This document shows positions 54,826 to 63,570 of a stretch of DNA of 64,000 nucleotides, piece by piece. The notes beneath the pieces were generated by a model. The model ran no database searches, had not been told where the DNA came from, and worked only from the letters and a program-made list of their open reading frames with translations. Location of the stretch: the NCBI RefSeq assembly GCF_034424215.1, contig NZ_CP139960.1:3596001-3660000 (forward strand), given 5' to 3'. This stretch comes from Niabella yanshanensis. Lineage in GTDB: Bacteria; Bacteroidota; Bacteroidia; Chitinophagales; Chitinophagaceae. Position numbers and translations under genes: made by a program. How positions within the stretch are numbered: the stretch's first letter is position 1; the number at the start of each line of letters is the position of its first letter.

Positions 54826-54885
54826 TAAAGCTTAAAGTTCATGGTTGCGAAAGTTAAGGTTCAATATATAGCCAGTCAACTTCAC

Positions 54886-55557
54886 TCAACCCGTCAACTC
54901 CTTCATCAGCTTACCGAAGTCAGCTTTTAAAGTAGCCAGTTCCTGTTCCACTATGCTCAGGCGTTCTTCGAGATTCGTTTGAGTTGGAGAAGCCGCCGCC
55001 GGAGTAGTTTCTGTAGTATAACTGTCCAGGATATTGGTGTCACCGAACAAATGCATATAACGTGCTTCTTTCTGGCCCGGCTGCCGCTCCAGTTGTTTCA
55101 TGTAGGGCTGGTCGCCTGATGATAATTTTTCGATAACCGCCTGCACTTCGGCCAGGTCGTCAAATTCATATAACCTGCCGGAGTTGCTGTTGATCTCTCC
55201 CGGTGTAAGCGGTCCCCTTAGAAATAATAAACACAATACGGCCAGCTCATCCGGCGTAAACTCGTAATTCAAGGCAATGGTATGACGGTATTTAATCACA
55301 CGGCTGCCACCACCGGTTACTGTAGCCGCCAGTCCTTTCCGTTTCAGGCGATCCAGTACCAGGGTCACTATCTGCTCATCGTAATTTACTACCGGGTTTC
55401 GCGAGGTTTTTTGGTTACAGGCGGCTGTAAGCCCGTTTAAGGTCATAGGATAATACTCAGGCGTTGTTTTGGATTTTTCCATTAATGCGCCCAGCACCCG
55501 AAGCTCTTCACTATCTAAAACCGGCAAGGGTTTTGGTTCTGTCAGTTCTGTACTCAT
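54886..55557 (-). CDS. YceH family protein (DUF480)
   Basis: This 223-residue protein follows YceH: LDSEELRVLGALMEKSKTTPEYYPMTLNGLTAACNQKTSRNPVVNYDE at residues 14-61 is the family hallmark, then a second winged-helix-like region (TPDELAVLCLLFLRGPLTPGEINSNSGRLY) and a C-terminal coiled coil (LEERLSIVEQELATLKADFGKLM, about 190-215). YceH is widely conserved and its fold is two winged helices; its role is unclear. The start codon lies 15 bp after the stop of the dehydrogenase gene, so the two are probably co-transcribed. Confidence 0.92.
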   Translation of the reverse strand: MSTELTEPKPLPVLDSEELRVLGALMEKSKTTPEYYPMTLNGLTAACNQKTSRNPVVNYDEQIVTLVLDRLKRKGLAATVTGGGSRVIKYRHTIALNYEFTPDELAVLCLLFLRGPLTPGEINSNSGRLYEFDDLAEVQAVIEKLSSGDQPYMKQLERQPGQKEARYMHLFGDTNILDSYTTETTPAAASPTQTNLEERLSIVEQELATLKADFGKLMKELTG

Positions 55558-55572
55558 AGCCGTAAAAATACA

Positions 55573-56550
55573 TTATTGATCATAAACATCGGGGTTTACT
55601 ATGGTAGGTAAGGGTTCACCCTTTAATCCGGCAATCGCATTCTTAGCAGCCATAACTGCCATACCATTACGGGCTTCCTGTGTGGCTGATCCGATATGAG
55701 GTAATATGCAAACATTGGGCATGGTCAGCAGCGGATTATCCTTATCCATCGGCTCTGGATTGGTAACATCCAGTCCCGCTCCCCAGATAGTACCGTTGTC
55801 TAAGGCTTCTTTCAGGTCCGTTTCGTTATGTAAGCCGCCACGACCTGTATTAACGAATATCGCGTTGGACTTCATTTGGGCGAAAGCCTCTTTATCAAAA
55901 ATACCCTTGGTTGCATCCGATAAATTTGCATGTAGTGTTAATACATCGCTTTGTGCTAATAATTCTTTAAAGCTTACATAAGTAGCTTCCAGTTTCTGCT
56001 CTGCTTTAACATTGGGTTTGCGGTTATGGTAGATGATCTTCATACCGAATGCAGCTTTACATTTTATAGCCATTTCATAGCCAATATTACCCAGTCCGAA
56101 CACGCCCAGTGTTTTGCCATAAAGTTCCTGGCCCAGATGGGCTATGGGCTCAAATTCCTGCCATTTGCCATCCAGTACTTTTTTATAATTAAAGAATGCT
56201 TTGCGGCTCACAGCCAGCATTAAAAGAAAAGCGATATCGGCAGTTGCCCTGCTCAATACATCTGGTGTATTACCAACCGGTATTTTTAAACGGGTAGCTG
56301 CGTCAATATCTACACTGTCATACCCGACCGAAAATAAGGAAACAACTTTCAGGTGTTTACAGGTTTCAAGAAAATGCGCATCAATCTTATTAAAGCCGGC
56401 GCTGATCAAAGCGTCATGTTGCAGGCATTGCGCTATCAGCTCTTCCTGGGGCAGGGGCCGGCTCTCATCATGTATGGTTACTTCGTGCCCTGCGTCTCTT
56501 ATTAATTGGATGCCGGTCTCAGGTATTTGTTTGGTGATAAATACTTTCAT
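55573..56550 (-). CDS. D-isomer-specific 2-hydroxyacid dehydrogenase
   Basis: This 325-residue cytoplasmic NAD(P)H-dependent oxidoreductase interconverts a 2-keto acid and its D-2-hydroxy acid. It shows the nucleotide-binding GLGNIG (152-157) and the catalytic triad R237 (NTGRGG), E266 (DVTNPEP) and H285 (LPHIGSAT). Residues VSLFSVGYDSVD and ATADIAFLLMLAVSR are typical of glyoxylate/hydroxypyruvate reductases, so reduction of glyoxylate or hydroxypyruvate is likely, though the substrate cannot be fixed from sequence. The YceH gene follows directly. Confidence 0.92.
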   Translation of the reverse strand: MKVFITKQIPETGIQLIRDAGHEVTIHDESRPLPQEELIAQCLQHDALISAGFNKIDAHFLETCKHLKVVSLFSVGYDSVDIDAATRLKIPVGNTPDVLSRATADIAFLLMLAVSRKAFFNYKKVLDGKWQEFEPIAHLGQELYGKTLGVFGLGNIGYEMAIKCKAAFGMKIIYHNRKPNVKAEQKLEATYVSFKELLAQSDVLTLHANLSDATKGIFDKEAFAQMKSNAIFVNTGRGGLHNETDLKEALDNGTIWGAGLDVTNPEPMDKDNPLLTMPNVCILPHIGSATQEARNGMAVMAAKNAIAGLKGEPLPTIVNPDVYDQ

Positions 56551-56651
56551 TTGTAATTTTTTGAAGGCTACGGATGCTCCGATCCTGTATGGGTGGCCTG
56601 CTATTTATAGACGCTAATATCGTCTTTAATTCCTTTACATACATGGACGCG

Positions 56652-56682
56652 TTTAAATAATACTTAAAAAATCGTACCTTTG
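56652..56682 (+). promoter_or_regulatory. Predicted promoter of the ABC-F gene
   Basis: TTTA (56652-56655, -33, one mismatch to TTTG) and TACCTTTG (56675-56682, -7, exact TAnnTTTG) are separated by 19 bp, the canonical spacing. The transcript would have a leader of about 100 nt. Confidence 0.65.
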
Positions 56683-56745
56683 CATTCTGCAAATTATAGC
56701 TGTAGCATGTAATACCAATTTCTTTTTTGATTGAGACAGGGTTCT

Positions 56746-56760
56746 AGCGTTAATCACGCT
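56746..56760 (+). promoter_or_regulatory. Leader hairpin upstream of the ABC-F gene
   Basis: AGCGT (56746-56750) pairs with ACGCT (56756-56760) around a TAATC loop, in a leader of about 100 nt. Leaders with hairpins are often used to induce ABC-F genes when ribosomes stall. No leader peptide was established. Confidence 0.3.
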
Positions 56761-56791
56761 GATCCATTTTTAATTTTTAAAAGAAAGAAGT

Positions 56792-58396
56792 ATGCTTACA
56801 CTTCACCACATTTCCTATTTACATCCTGATAAAGAACTGCTTTTTGACCAGCTTGGCTTTTCAATACAAAATGGCCAGAAAGTGGCATTGATCGGGAACA
56901 ATGGGTCTGGCAAATCTACCCTGCTTAAAATAATTGCCGGACAATTAACGCCGGCTGCGGGTGCAATCAAATCGGATTCGGTACCTTACTATATACCGCA
57001 GGTCTTCGGTCAATACAATCATTTAACCATTGCACAGGCGCTTGGGGTTCAAGATCGCTTACAGGCTTTGCATTCTATATTAGCGGGTGATGTGTCGGAA
57101 GCTAATATGGATGCTCTGAATGACGACTGGACAATAGAAGAACGTTGTGCCGAAGCATTGGCGCAATGGGGGCTGAGTGATTTCAATATGAACCAGGGTA
57201 TGGATACCTTAAGTGGTGGCCAGAAAATGAAAGTGTTCCTGGCTGGCATCCACATTCATCAACCCGAATTGGTATTGATGGATGAACCAGGCAACCATTT
57301 GGATATTGCAGGTAGAGACCAACTATATGATTTTATCTGCCAGACCTCCAAAACCCTAATCATAGTAAGCCATGACAGGAAGCTGTTGAACCTGTTAAAC
57401 ATCATGCTGGAATTAAATGCCGGCGGCATCACCACTTATGGCGGCAATTATGATTTCTATAAGAGGCAGAAACAAATAGCAGATCAGGCGTTGCAGGACC
57501 ATTTGCAGAGCAGGGAGAAAGCCTTACGAAAAGCTAAAGAAAAAGAACGGGAGACTATAGAACGGCAGCAAAAGCTGGATGCCCGTGGTAAAGGCAAGCA
57601 GGAAAAAGCGGGAGTAGCCCGTATCATGATGAATACCCTGCGCAACCAGGCGGAGAGCAGCACTTCCAAATTAAAAGCGGCGCATACCGACAAGATCAAC
57701 GGTATCTCGCAGGAGCTGCAGCAATTGCGGTCTGCAATGCCGGATATGGATCAAATGAAACTGGGCTTTGATGATTCCGACCTTCATAAAGGCAAGCTAT
57801 TGTTCAAGGCAGAAGGTCCCAATTTCAGTTATGGCAGAGGAGCTGTGTTGAATCAGCATCTCAACCTTAGCCTGTTAAGTGGCGAGCGGGTGGCTTTAAA
57901 CGGACCGAACGGCTCGGGCAAAACAACACTGATCAGGATTATTCTTGGTGATCTGAAGCCGGATCAGGAAGTGTACAGCGCTATCCGTCATGCAGTATAC
58001 ATTGACCAGGAGTATTCCTTAATTGATAACAGCTTGAAAGTATATGAGCAGGCCCAACAATTTAATACAGGAGCGCTGCAGGAACATGAGATCAAAATAA
58101 GGCTGAACTGGTTTTTGTTTGGCAAAGATGATTGGAATAAATCCTGTACTGCCCTGAGTGGTGGTGAAAGAATGCGTTTGCTGCTTTGTTGTTTAACTAT
58201 TTCAGATCAATCGCCTGACCTTATTGTACTCGACGAACCTACCAATAACCTGGATATTCAGAATATTGAGATACTGACGCATGCCGTGAACCAGTATAAT
58301 GGAACGCTGCTGGTGGTATCGCACGATGCCTATTTTCTGGAAGAAATTGGTATTACCCGAAGGATTGAATTAGGCCGTAATGCTATAGATGATTGA
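56792..58396 (+). CDS. ABC-F family ATPase
   Basis: This 534-residue cytoplasmic protein has two ABC domains and no membrane part. Domain 1 has Walker A GNNGSGKS (35-42), signature LSGGQ and Walker B LVLMDEPGNHLD; the usual DEPTNHLD has Gly for Thr here. A charged linker (about 235-290; REKALRKAKEKERETIERQQKLDARGKGKQEKAG is its start) follows, and domain 2 has GPNGSGKT (about 370-377), LSGGE and IVLDEPTNNLD. ABC-F proteins bind the ribosomal E site and either aid translation or protect the ribosome from antibiotics. The sequence does not tell which. It has a consensus promoter and a structured leader. Confidence 0.9.
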   Translation: MLTLHHISYLHPDKELLFDQLGFSIQNGQKVALIGNNGSGKSTLLKIIAGQLTPAAGAIKSDSVPYYIPQVFGQYNHLTIAQALGVQDRLQALHSILAGDVSEANMDALNDDWTIEERCAEALAQWGLSDFNMNQGMDTLSGGQKMKVFLAGIHIHQPELVLMDEPGNHLDIAGRDQLYDFICQTSKTLIIVSHDRKLLNLLNIMLELNAGGITTYGGNYDFYKRQKQIADQALQDHLQSREKALRKAKEKERETIERQQKLDARGKGKQEKAGVARIMMNTLRNQAESSTSKLKAAHTDKINGISQELQQLRSAMPDMDQMKLGFDDSDLHKGKLLFKAEGPNFSYGRGAVLNQHLNLSLLSGERVALNGPNGSGKTTLIRIILGDLKPDQEVYSAIRHAVYIDQEYSLIDNSLKVYEQAQQFNTGALQEHEIKIRLNWFLFGKDDWNKSCTALSGGERMRLLLCCLTISDQSPDLIVLDEPTNNLDIQNIEILTHAVNQYNGTLLVVSHDAYFLEEIGITRRIELGRNAIDD

Positions 58397-58415
58397 CAGT
58401 ACGGGATATTATTGT

Positions 58416-58450
58416 AAAAGCAGGATGCATAATTGCAATCCTGCTTTTTA
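58416..58450. terminator. Bidirectional terminator between ABC-F gene and TonB receptor
   Basis: AAAAGCAGGAT (58416-58426) and ATCCTGCTTTT (58438-58448) form a perfect 11-bp stem with an 11-nt loop, with A and T runs on both sides. Confidence 0.88.
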
Positions 58451-58470
58451 TGAGTTAACCTGTAATCCAA

Positions 58471-60819
58471 TTAAAACTTCCAGGCAATACCCGCCAGGAA
58501 GTTGCCTGGTTTTTGAGGCCGTGCATAAAACCCGTCACTTACCCAGTAATTGGTGCCGGTAAGGTTGTTCGCTTTTAAGCTAATGCGGTATTGCCCCGCG
58601 TTATAAAAAACAGTAGCATCCAATATAGTATAGGCCGGCAGGGTAAAAGTGTTGATATTGTTGAGATATGTTTCCGAAACATAAAGGAAGCCGGCACCTA
58701 TTCCCATACCTTTCAAATCTCCCTTTAATAAACTATAACTTAGCCAGAGGTTAGCCGTTTCCCTGGGAGCGCCTACGGCACGCTTCCCTACCAGATTGGC
58801 CGCCGATTTAATGTATTTATTATCGTTATAGCTATAGCCCGACACAAAATTAAAGCCGGGAAATGGGTTGCCGGTTACTTCGGCTTCAATACCCTTACTG
58901 CGCTGGGTACCATCCTGAACAGTAAATGTTTGATTATTGATGATTTCGGGACGCAGTGTTTTACTCACTAAAATGTTATAATAACTTACTGAACTGCTGA
59001 GTTTATTGCGAAGTATATCCAGCTTTACACCAGCCTCCCATTGATTGGCCTGCTGCGGATCAAAAGAGGACACACTACCATCGGGTTGGGTGGCATTAGC
59101 TACATTTCTGAATCCGTTCATATAGTTACCAAACAAAGCTACCTTGTCTTTTATAGGTTGAAAAACGACACCTAACTTTGGCGATAAGGCTGTTTGATTA
59201 TAATTGCCCGTAGTTTTTTGTGTAAGATTGTTGAGCGTACCCTTATTAATAAATCTATCCACCCTTAAGCTGGCCATCACGAGCAGGTAATCTGTAATAT
59301 TCAATACATCAGAAATGTAGGCGCCATATACTCGCTGCCTGCTAAGGCTAAGCGGAGATGACATACTCCCCATTCTTATTTCTAATTGTTCCAATCTTAC
59401 GTCTTTGGCGGTGCCCAGGGTATTCACAGTATCCAGGTTTACAGTACTGTACTTCAGATTCCTGTACTGATCCATAAAGTCCAGCCCTACAAGCAATCTG
59501 TTACGCATACCGCCGATAGTGAAATCACCGGTAAAATTTTGTTGAACCTGGTTGCGGCCGAGTTTGTCTGGTGCAAACGCCCCGACAGACCGGGCCACAG
59601 TAGTATCAGTGAGGAAAGTATTGGTAAACATGTAAAAATTGTTATACTCGCCGGTAGCCCAGGTGTAATTGGTGGTTGCGGTCCATTGGTCAGATATCTT
59701 ATACTCGGCCTGCGCAAAAACATTGGCAGAAGTCTGATGGCCCGCAAACGAATTGTCGATCAATGACCGTTTATAATTCAACTGTAGTTGATCATAGGAA
59801 GATACATTGATCGCGGTTCCCGTCTGCCATGCTGTACTGGCGGTTCCCCTGGTTTGATGGATGTCAGCATCCAGCCGAAGAGTCAAACGATCATTAGCCC
59901 GGAGGGAAAAGCTGGGCGCTATCACAAATGTAGAAGCCTGTCCCTGATCCTGAAATGAATTTTCCTTTTGAGCGGCCATATTAATACGGAACAGGGCTTT
60001 CTGATCTTTACTTAACGGCGCGTTAAAATCGGCTGTCAGCCTGTTTAAATCAAAGCTGCCATGAGTATAAGATACTTCGCCTCCAAAATGGTCATAAGGC
60101 TTTTTGGTAATATAATTTACCAGGCCGCCAAAAGAAGTCATTACACCGCCAAAGAGTGTGGAGGCGGGGCCTTTTATAGTTTCAACTTTTTCAACAGTGC
60201 TAAGATCGATGGAAGAACGGAAATAAGTAGCCATGCCGTTGCGCATATTGTCGCTGGTTGTAAAGCCGCGGGAGAAAAAAGCCGGTATGCCTGCACCGGT
60301 TTTAGCAGGTGCGGCGCCGGGTACATTCCGGAAGGCCTCATCAAGGTGAATGGCCATCTGTTCTTTAATCAGCTCCTTGTCTATTACATTATATACCTGG
60401 GGATTCTCTAAATTCTTAAGTGACATACGTGCTACCGAGCTACTTTGTTTTTTTGCAGTAATGGAATACTTATTACCTACAATAAGAACCTCACTAAGCA
60501 ACAGGGATGAAATGCCCAGTTTAACGGATACCGGTGTTGCTTCTCCGGCTTTTACAGAAACCGTTTTTTTTAGCGTTTCCTGACCTATAAAACTGATCTC
60601 CAGTATATAATCGCCTGGAGGAACACTCCTGTACTCAAAACTGCCTGAAGCATCAACTGTGCGGGTGCCCACACCGGTCAACAATATTGTTGCACCGCTG
60701 GCTGGCTGGTCGTCGCTCGAAAGGATCATACCTTTAATGCTTCCGAAGCTTTCTTTGTTTTGACTGAACACTTTCAATGTCAGAACTGCCAGCAGGCATA
60801 ATAGCGCTACTTTTCTCAT
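58471..60819 (-). CDS. TonB-dependent siderophore-type receptor
   Basis: This 782-residue outer-membrane receptor has a signal peptide (about 1-20, ending in KVFSQ), a carboxypeptidase-D-like domain (about 25-112), a plug (about 130-250) with NPQVYNVIDKELIKEQMAIHLDEA, RGFTTSDNMRNGM and VEKVETIKGPASTLFGGVMTSFGG, and a barrel ending in PGNFLAGIAWKF. The KGPASTLFG block and the overall length are typical of catecholate/hydroxamate siderophore receptors. The ATG at 60819 is chosen over the frame's upstream start (60852), which lies in the promoter. It has the shared box plus -7 (60834-60879). The ligand is unknown. Confidence 0.88.
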   Translation of the reverse strand: MRKVALLCLLAVLTLKVFSQNKESFGSIKGMILSSDDQPASGATILLTGVGTRTVDASGSFEYRSVPPGDYILEISFIGQETLKKTVSVKAGEATPVSVKLGISSLLLSEVLIVGNKYSITAKKQSSSVARMSLKNLENPQVYNVIDKELIKEQMAIHLDEAFRNVPGAAPAKTGAGIPAFFSRGFTTSDNMRNGMATYFRSSIDLSTVEKVETIKGPASTLFGGVMTSFGGLVNYITKKPYDHFGGEVSYTHGSFDLNRLTADFNAPLSKDQKALFRINMAAQKENSFQDQGQASTFVIAPSFSLRANDRLTLRLDADIHQTRGTASTAWQTGTAINVSSYDQLQLNYKRSLIDNSFAGHQTSANVFAQAEYKISDQWTATTNYTWATGEYNNFYMFTNTFLTDTTVARSVGAFAPDKLGRNQVQQNFTGDFTIGGMRNRLLVGLDFMDQYRNLKYSTVNLDTVNTLGTAKDVRLEQLEIRMGSMSSPLSLSRQRVYGAYISDVLNITDYLLVMASLRVDRFINKGTLNNLTQKTTGNYNQTALSPKLGVVFQPIKDKVALFGNYMNGFRNVANATQPDGSVSSFDPQQANQWEAGVKLDILRNKLSSSVSYYNILVSKTLRPEIINNQTFTVQDGTQRSKGIEAEVTGNPFPGFNFVSGYSYNDNKYIKSAANLVGKRAVGAPRETANLWLSYSLLKGDLKGMGIGAGFLYVSETYLNNINTFTLPAYTILDATVFYNAGQYRISLKANNLTGTNYWVSDGFYARPQKPGNFLAGIAWKF

Positions 60820-60833
60820 TTTTAAATTTTGCG

Positions 60834-60879
60834 CGAAGGTATTTTCGTGCATTGCTATGCCGTTTACGCAATCGGGAAT
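60834..60879 (-). promoter_or_regulatory. Shared box plus -7 upstream of the second siderophore receptor
   Basis: Read toward the gene: ATTCCCGATTGCGTAAA (60863-60879), exactly 21 bp, then TACCTTCG (60834-60841), the same -7 as at 38652-38659. The start codon is 15 bp downstream of the -7. Confidence 0.65.
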
Positions 60880-60956
60880 ATTTTAAGGTGTACTGTTGCT
60901 TGCCGGGTAAAATCTACCATTTACCGACTTTCTCATATCATACACAGTACTTTGTA

Positions 60957-60988
60957 TTGCCTACTACTGCTAATTGCCAATATCTTTG
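60957..60988 (+). promoter_or_regulatory. Predicted promoter of the PadR/PspC operon
   Basis: TATCTTTG (60981-60988) matches TAnnTTTG exactly. TTGC (60957-60960) lies 20 bp upstream. The ATG is 18 bp after the -7. Confidence 0.5.
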
Positions 60989-61006
60989 TATCACATTAGT
61001 TAAGCA

Positions 61007-61342
61007 ATGAATATTGAAAATACACAGAGCCAGATGCGAAAAGGAATACTCGAATTTTGTATTCTTTCCGTCATCAAGCGCGGAGAGGCTTATCCCAGTG
61101 ATATTGCGGAGGAAATGAAGGAGGCAGGCTTACATATATTGGAAGGAACTTTATATCCACTCTTAACCCGGCTAAAGAATTCAGAAATGGTAACTTACCG
61201 CTGGGAAGAAAGCTCGGGAGGACCGCCGCGTAAATATTTTTCTCTAACCGAAAAGGGACAAAGTTTTTACCAGGAATTGCAGCAAACATGGGACGAGCTT
61301 TCGGGGGCCGTCAATACATTAACACAAACATCATCTATATAA
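61007..61342 (+). CDS. PadR-family transcriptional regulator
   Basis: This 111-residue winged-helix repressor matches PadR: MRKGILEFCILSVIKRGEAYPSDIAEEMKEAGLHILEGTLYPLLTRLKNSEMVTYRWEESSGGPPRKYFSLTEKG spans residues 11-85, with the EGTLYPLLTRL recognition helix and the GGPPRKYF wing. It lies 31 bp upstream of a PspC gene; in Bacteroidota the two are a standard pair, with PadR probably repressing the operon. The inducer is unknown. Confidence 0.93.
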   Translation: MNIENTQSQMRKGILEFCILSVIKRGEAYPSDIAEEMKEAGLHILEGTLYPLLTRLKNSEMVTYRWEESSGGPPRKYFSLTEKGQSFYQELQQTWDELSGAVNTLTQTSSI

Positions 61343-61373
61343 ACTACTTACTACTACCAACAAACGAGATAAC

Positions 61374-63545
61374 ATGAAACAGATAATCAACATAACATTA
61401 GGCGGCAGAAGCATTGCAATTGAAGATGCTGCTTACGAAAAAGTACAGGCTTACACCAATAGCCTTCGCGAGTACTTTAAAAATGAAGAGGGTAGGGATG
61501 AGATTGTAGCGGATATAGAAGCCCGTTTTGGTGAACTGATGAATGACAAAATACGCAAAGGCGCTCCTCATATTACAGATGCGGATGTGGAAGAGATGAT
61601 CGCAGCTATGGGCCGCCCCGAAGATTTCGATGCCGCCGCGCAAGGCGCCGACCAGGAATATACCCCCAACTTCACGGTGAATGAAAAGCGTCGCCTTTAC
61701 CGGGACTCAAATAACAAAGTATTAGGTGGTGTTTGCAGTGGTATCGCCAACTGGTTAAATATCGATCCCACGGTGGTAAGGGTATTGTTTGCTATTGTGT
61801 CGTTTGGAGGTTTTGGTACCGGTATTCTGATTTATATTGGTTTATGGATTTTCTTACCAGCCCGCAGCATCGATACCTACAAAGGGAAGCGTATGTTTCG
61901 TGATCCGGATAATAAATGGTTTGGAGGTGTAGCCGGTGGTATGAGCGCTTATTTTAATATCAATCCCAATACTATCCGAGGTATATTGGCACTGCCACTA
62001 ATCATCAGTATTTTAAAAGGTGTGAATGTGTTTGGCTGGAACAATGATTTTGACTTTTTTCCTAACCTCGTATTTAGCGGGCTTACCGGTACTTTTATTT
62101 TCATCTATATCGTTTTATGGATCGTTTTACCGGAAGCGCTGACTCCCTATCAGAAAATGGAAATGCGCGGGCAAAACATTGATGTAAACACCATCAAACA
62201 AAATGTACAAAACACCATGGGTGATATTGGAGAGCGCATGAAGAACTGGGGGAAAGAGGTGCAGGATTCTGCCGAAAAGTTAGGCAAACGGGCCGAAACG
62301 TTTGGCCAGGCAAGGGGAAAACAATTTGGAAGGGAATTTACCTATGTGGCGCAGAAAAGCGGGCGGGGCATTGGTTACATAATTGCTATGATCTTTAAAG
62401 CGATCTTTATTGTTATCGGCGGTATCATTGCAGTATCCCTGCTGGCCGTATTCCTTACTTTCCTGTTTAGCGGCTTTGCATGGGCGCCGGTAAATAATTT
62501 CTTATGGACCAGCGAAACACAACAAATGCTGGGTTGGGGTACCCTGATCCTTTTCATAGGAGCACCGATAGTGGGTTTGGTGATATGGCTGATAAGAAGA
62601 GTGATCAGTATTCGCACACCGGGTAATTATCTAAACTGGACATTCGGCGGTTTATGGGCTATTGGTTGGGTATGTCTGATGTTTTTTCTGGCGAGTATGT
62701 CCACCGATTTTAAAAGATACGAGTCAATAGAAGAGACAGCGATTATTCAACAGCCGTCTAATGGGAAATTAATATTTAAAGTAAGTGAACCCGAATTGGT
62801 GTATGAAGGCAATTTCGGCTGGTTGAATGATAATGGTAACGAATTGGAAGGTTTTAATATCACAACAGACACTTTGAACTTATCGACTATTAACCTGGAT
62901 TTTCAAAAAAGCGAGGATAGTTTGTATCACGTGACTATTGTTAAACAAGCGATGGGTAAATCAGACGAGGAAGCTTTAGCCCGGGCAAAAAAAATAAAAT
63001 ATACGGTGAGCTCGACTGACAGTATATTGGACCTGCCGGCAGGTTTCTCCGTAGACAAGAGCAGCAAATACAGGGCGCAAAATGTATTGGTAGTTGTGCA
63101 GGTGCCGGTAGGTAAAAAAATAAATATAGAAAACACCGTGTTCTCGAAATTGAGTAATGTTAATATAGAGTTCAATAATGGCAGAAGAAGAGTTAGAAGT
63201 TCGAGGTATGTCACCAACAATATCAGGAGGTACCGTTCGAATACTGATTACACGATGCAAAGCGATGGAAGCCTGAAGAGTGATGATGATACTGACGTAG
63301 TGAAAAGCAGTAGTAAAGAAGGTGACGACAATTATCGCTGGGACGGCAATGGTGGATCTGCTGATTCAATGAAAGTAGTTCCGCCTGTTGCACCACCACC
63401 ACCGCCTCCTCCGGGCGCTGATACAGCAGAAGTATATCATTATAATCAGAGCCCTTCGCAAAATAAAAGCAAAGAAGAAATGGCCAGGGAACTGGAGCAA
63501 AAGCAAAAAGAAATAGAAGCTTTAAAAAAGAAACTGGCTGAGTAA
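61374..63545 (+). CDS. PspC-domain membrane protein with two PspC modules
   Basis: This 723-residue protein has an N-terminal helical region (about 1-90; IEARFGELMNDKIRKGAPHITDADVEEMIAAMG), two PspC modules (about 104-165, LYRDSNNKVLGGVCSGIANWLNIDPTVVRVLFA, and 175-250, MFRDPDNKWFGGVAGGMSAYFNINPNTIRGILA), each with a helix pair, more membrane helices (about 340-375, 395-420, 432-450), a long beta-rich extracytoplasmic part, and a C-terminus with a run of prolines (VAPPPPPPPGADT) and a coiled coil (KSKEEMARELEQKQKEIEAL). PspC modules sense envelope stress. It follows a PadR gene and precedes a secreted protein. Confidence 0.9.
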   Translation: MKQIINITLGGRSIAIEDAAYEKVQAYTNSLREYFKNEEGRDEIVADIEARFGELMNDKIRKGAPHITDADVEEMIAAMGRPEDFDAAAQGADQEYTPNFTVNEKRRLYRDSNNKVLGGVCSGIANWLNIDPTVVRVLFAIVSFGGFGTGILIYIGLWIFLPARSIDTYKGKRMFRDPDNKWFGGVAGGMSAYFNINPNTIRGILALPLIISILKGVNVFGWNNDFDFFPNLVFSGLTGTFIFIYIVLWIVLPEALTPYQKMEMRGQNIDVNTIKQNVQNTMGDIGERMKNWGKEVQDSAEKLGKRAETFGQARGKQFGREFTYVAQKSGRGIGYIIAMIFKAIFIVIGGIIAVSLLAVFLTFLFSGFAWAPVNNFLWTSETQQMLGWGTLILFIGAPIVGLVIWLIRRVISIRTPGNYLNWTFGGLWAIGWVCLMFFLASMSTDFKRYESIEETAIIQQPSNGKLIFKVSEPELVYEGNFGWLNDNGNELEGFNITTDTLNLSTINLDFQKSEDSLYHVTIVKQAMGKSDEEALARAKKIKYTVSSTDSILDLPAGFSVDKSSKYRAQNVLVVVQVPVGKKINIENTVFSKLSNVNIEFNNGRRRVRSSRYVTNNIRRYRSNTDYTMQSDGSLKSDDDTDVVKSSSKEGDDNYRWDGNGGSADSMKVVPPVAPPPPPPPGADTAEVYHYNQSPSQNKSKEEMARELEQKQKEIEALKKKLAE

Positions 63546-63570
63546 TGGTTTTTTTGTAAACTACAATAAA

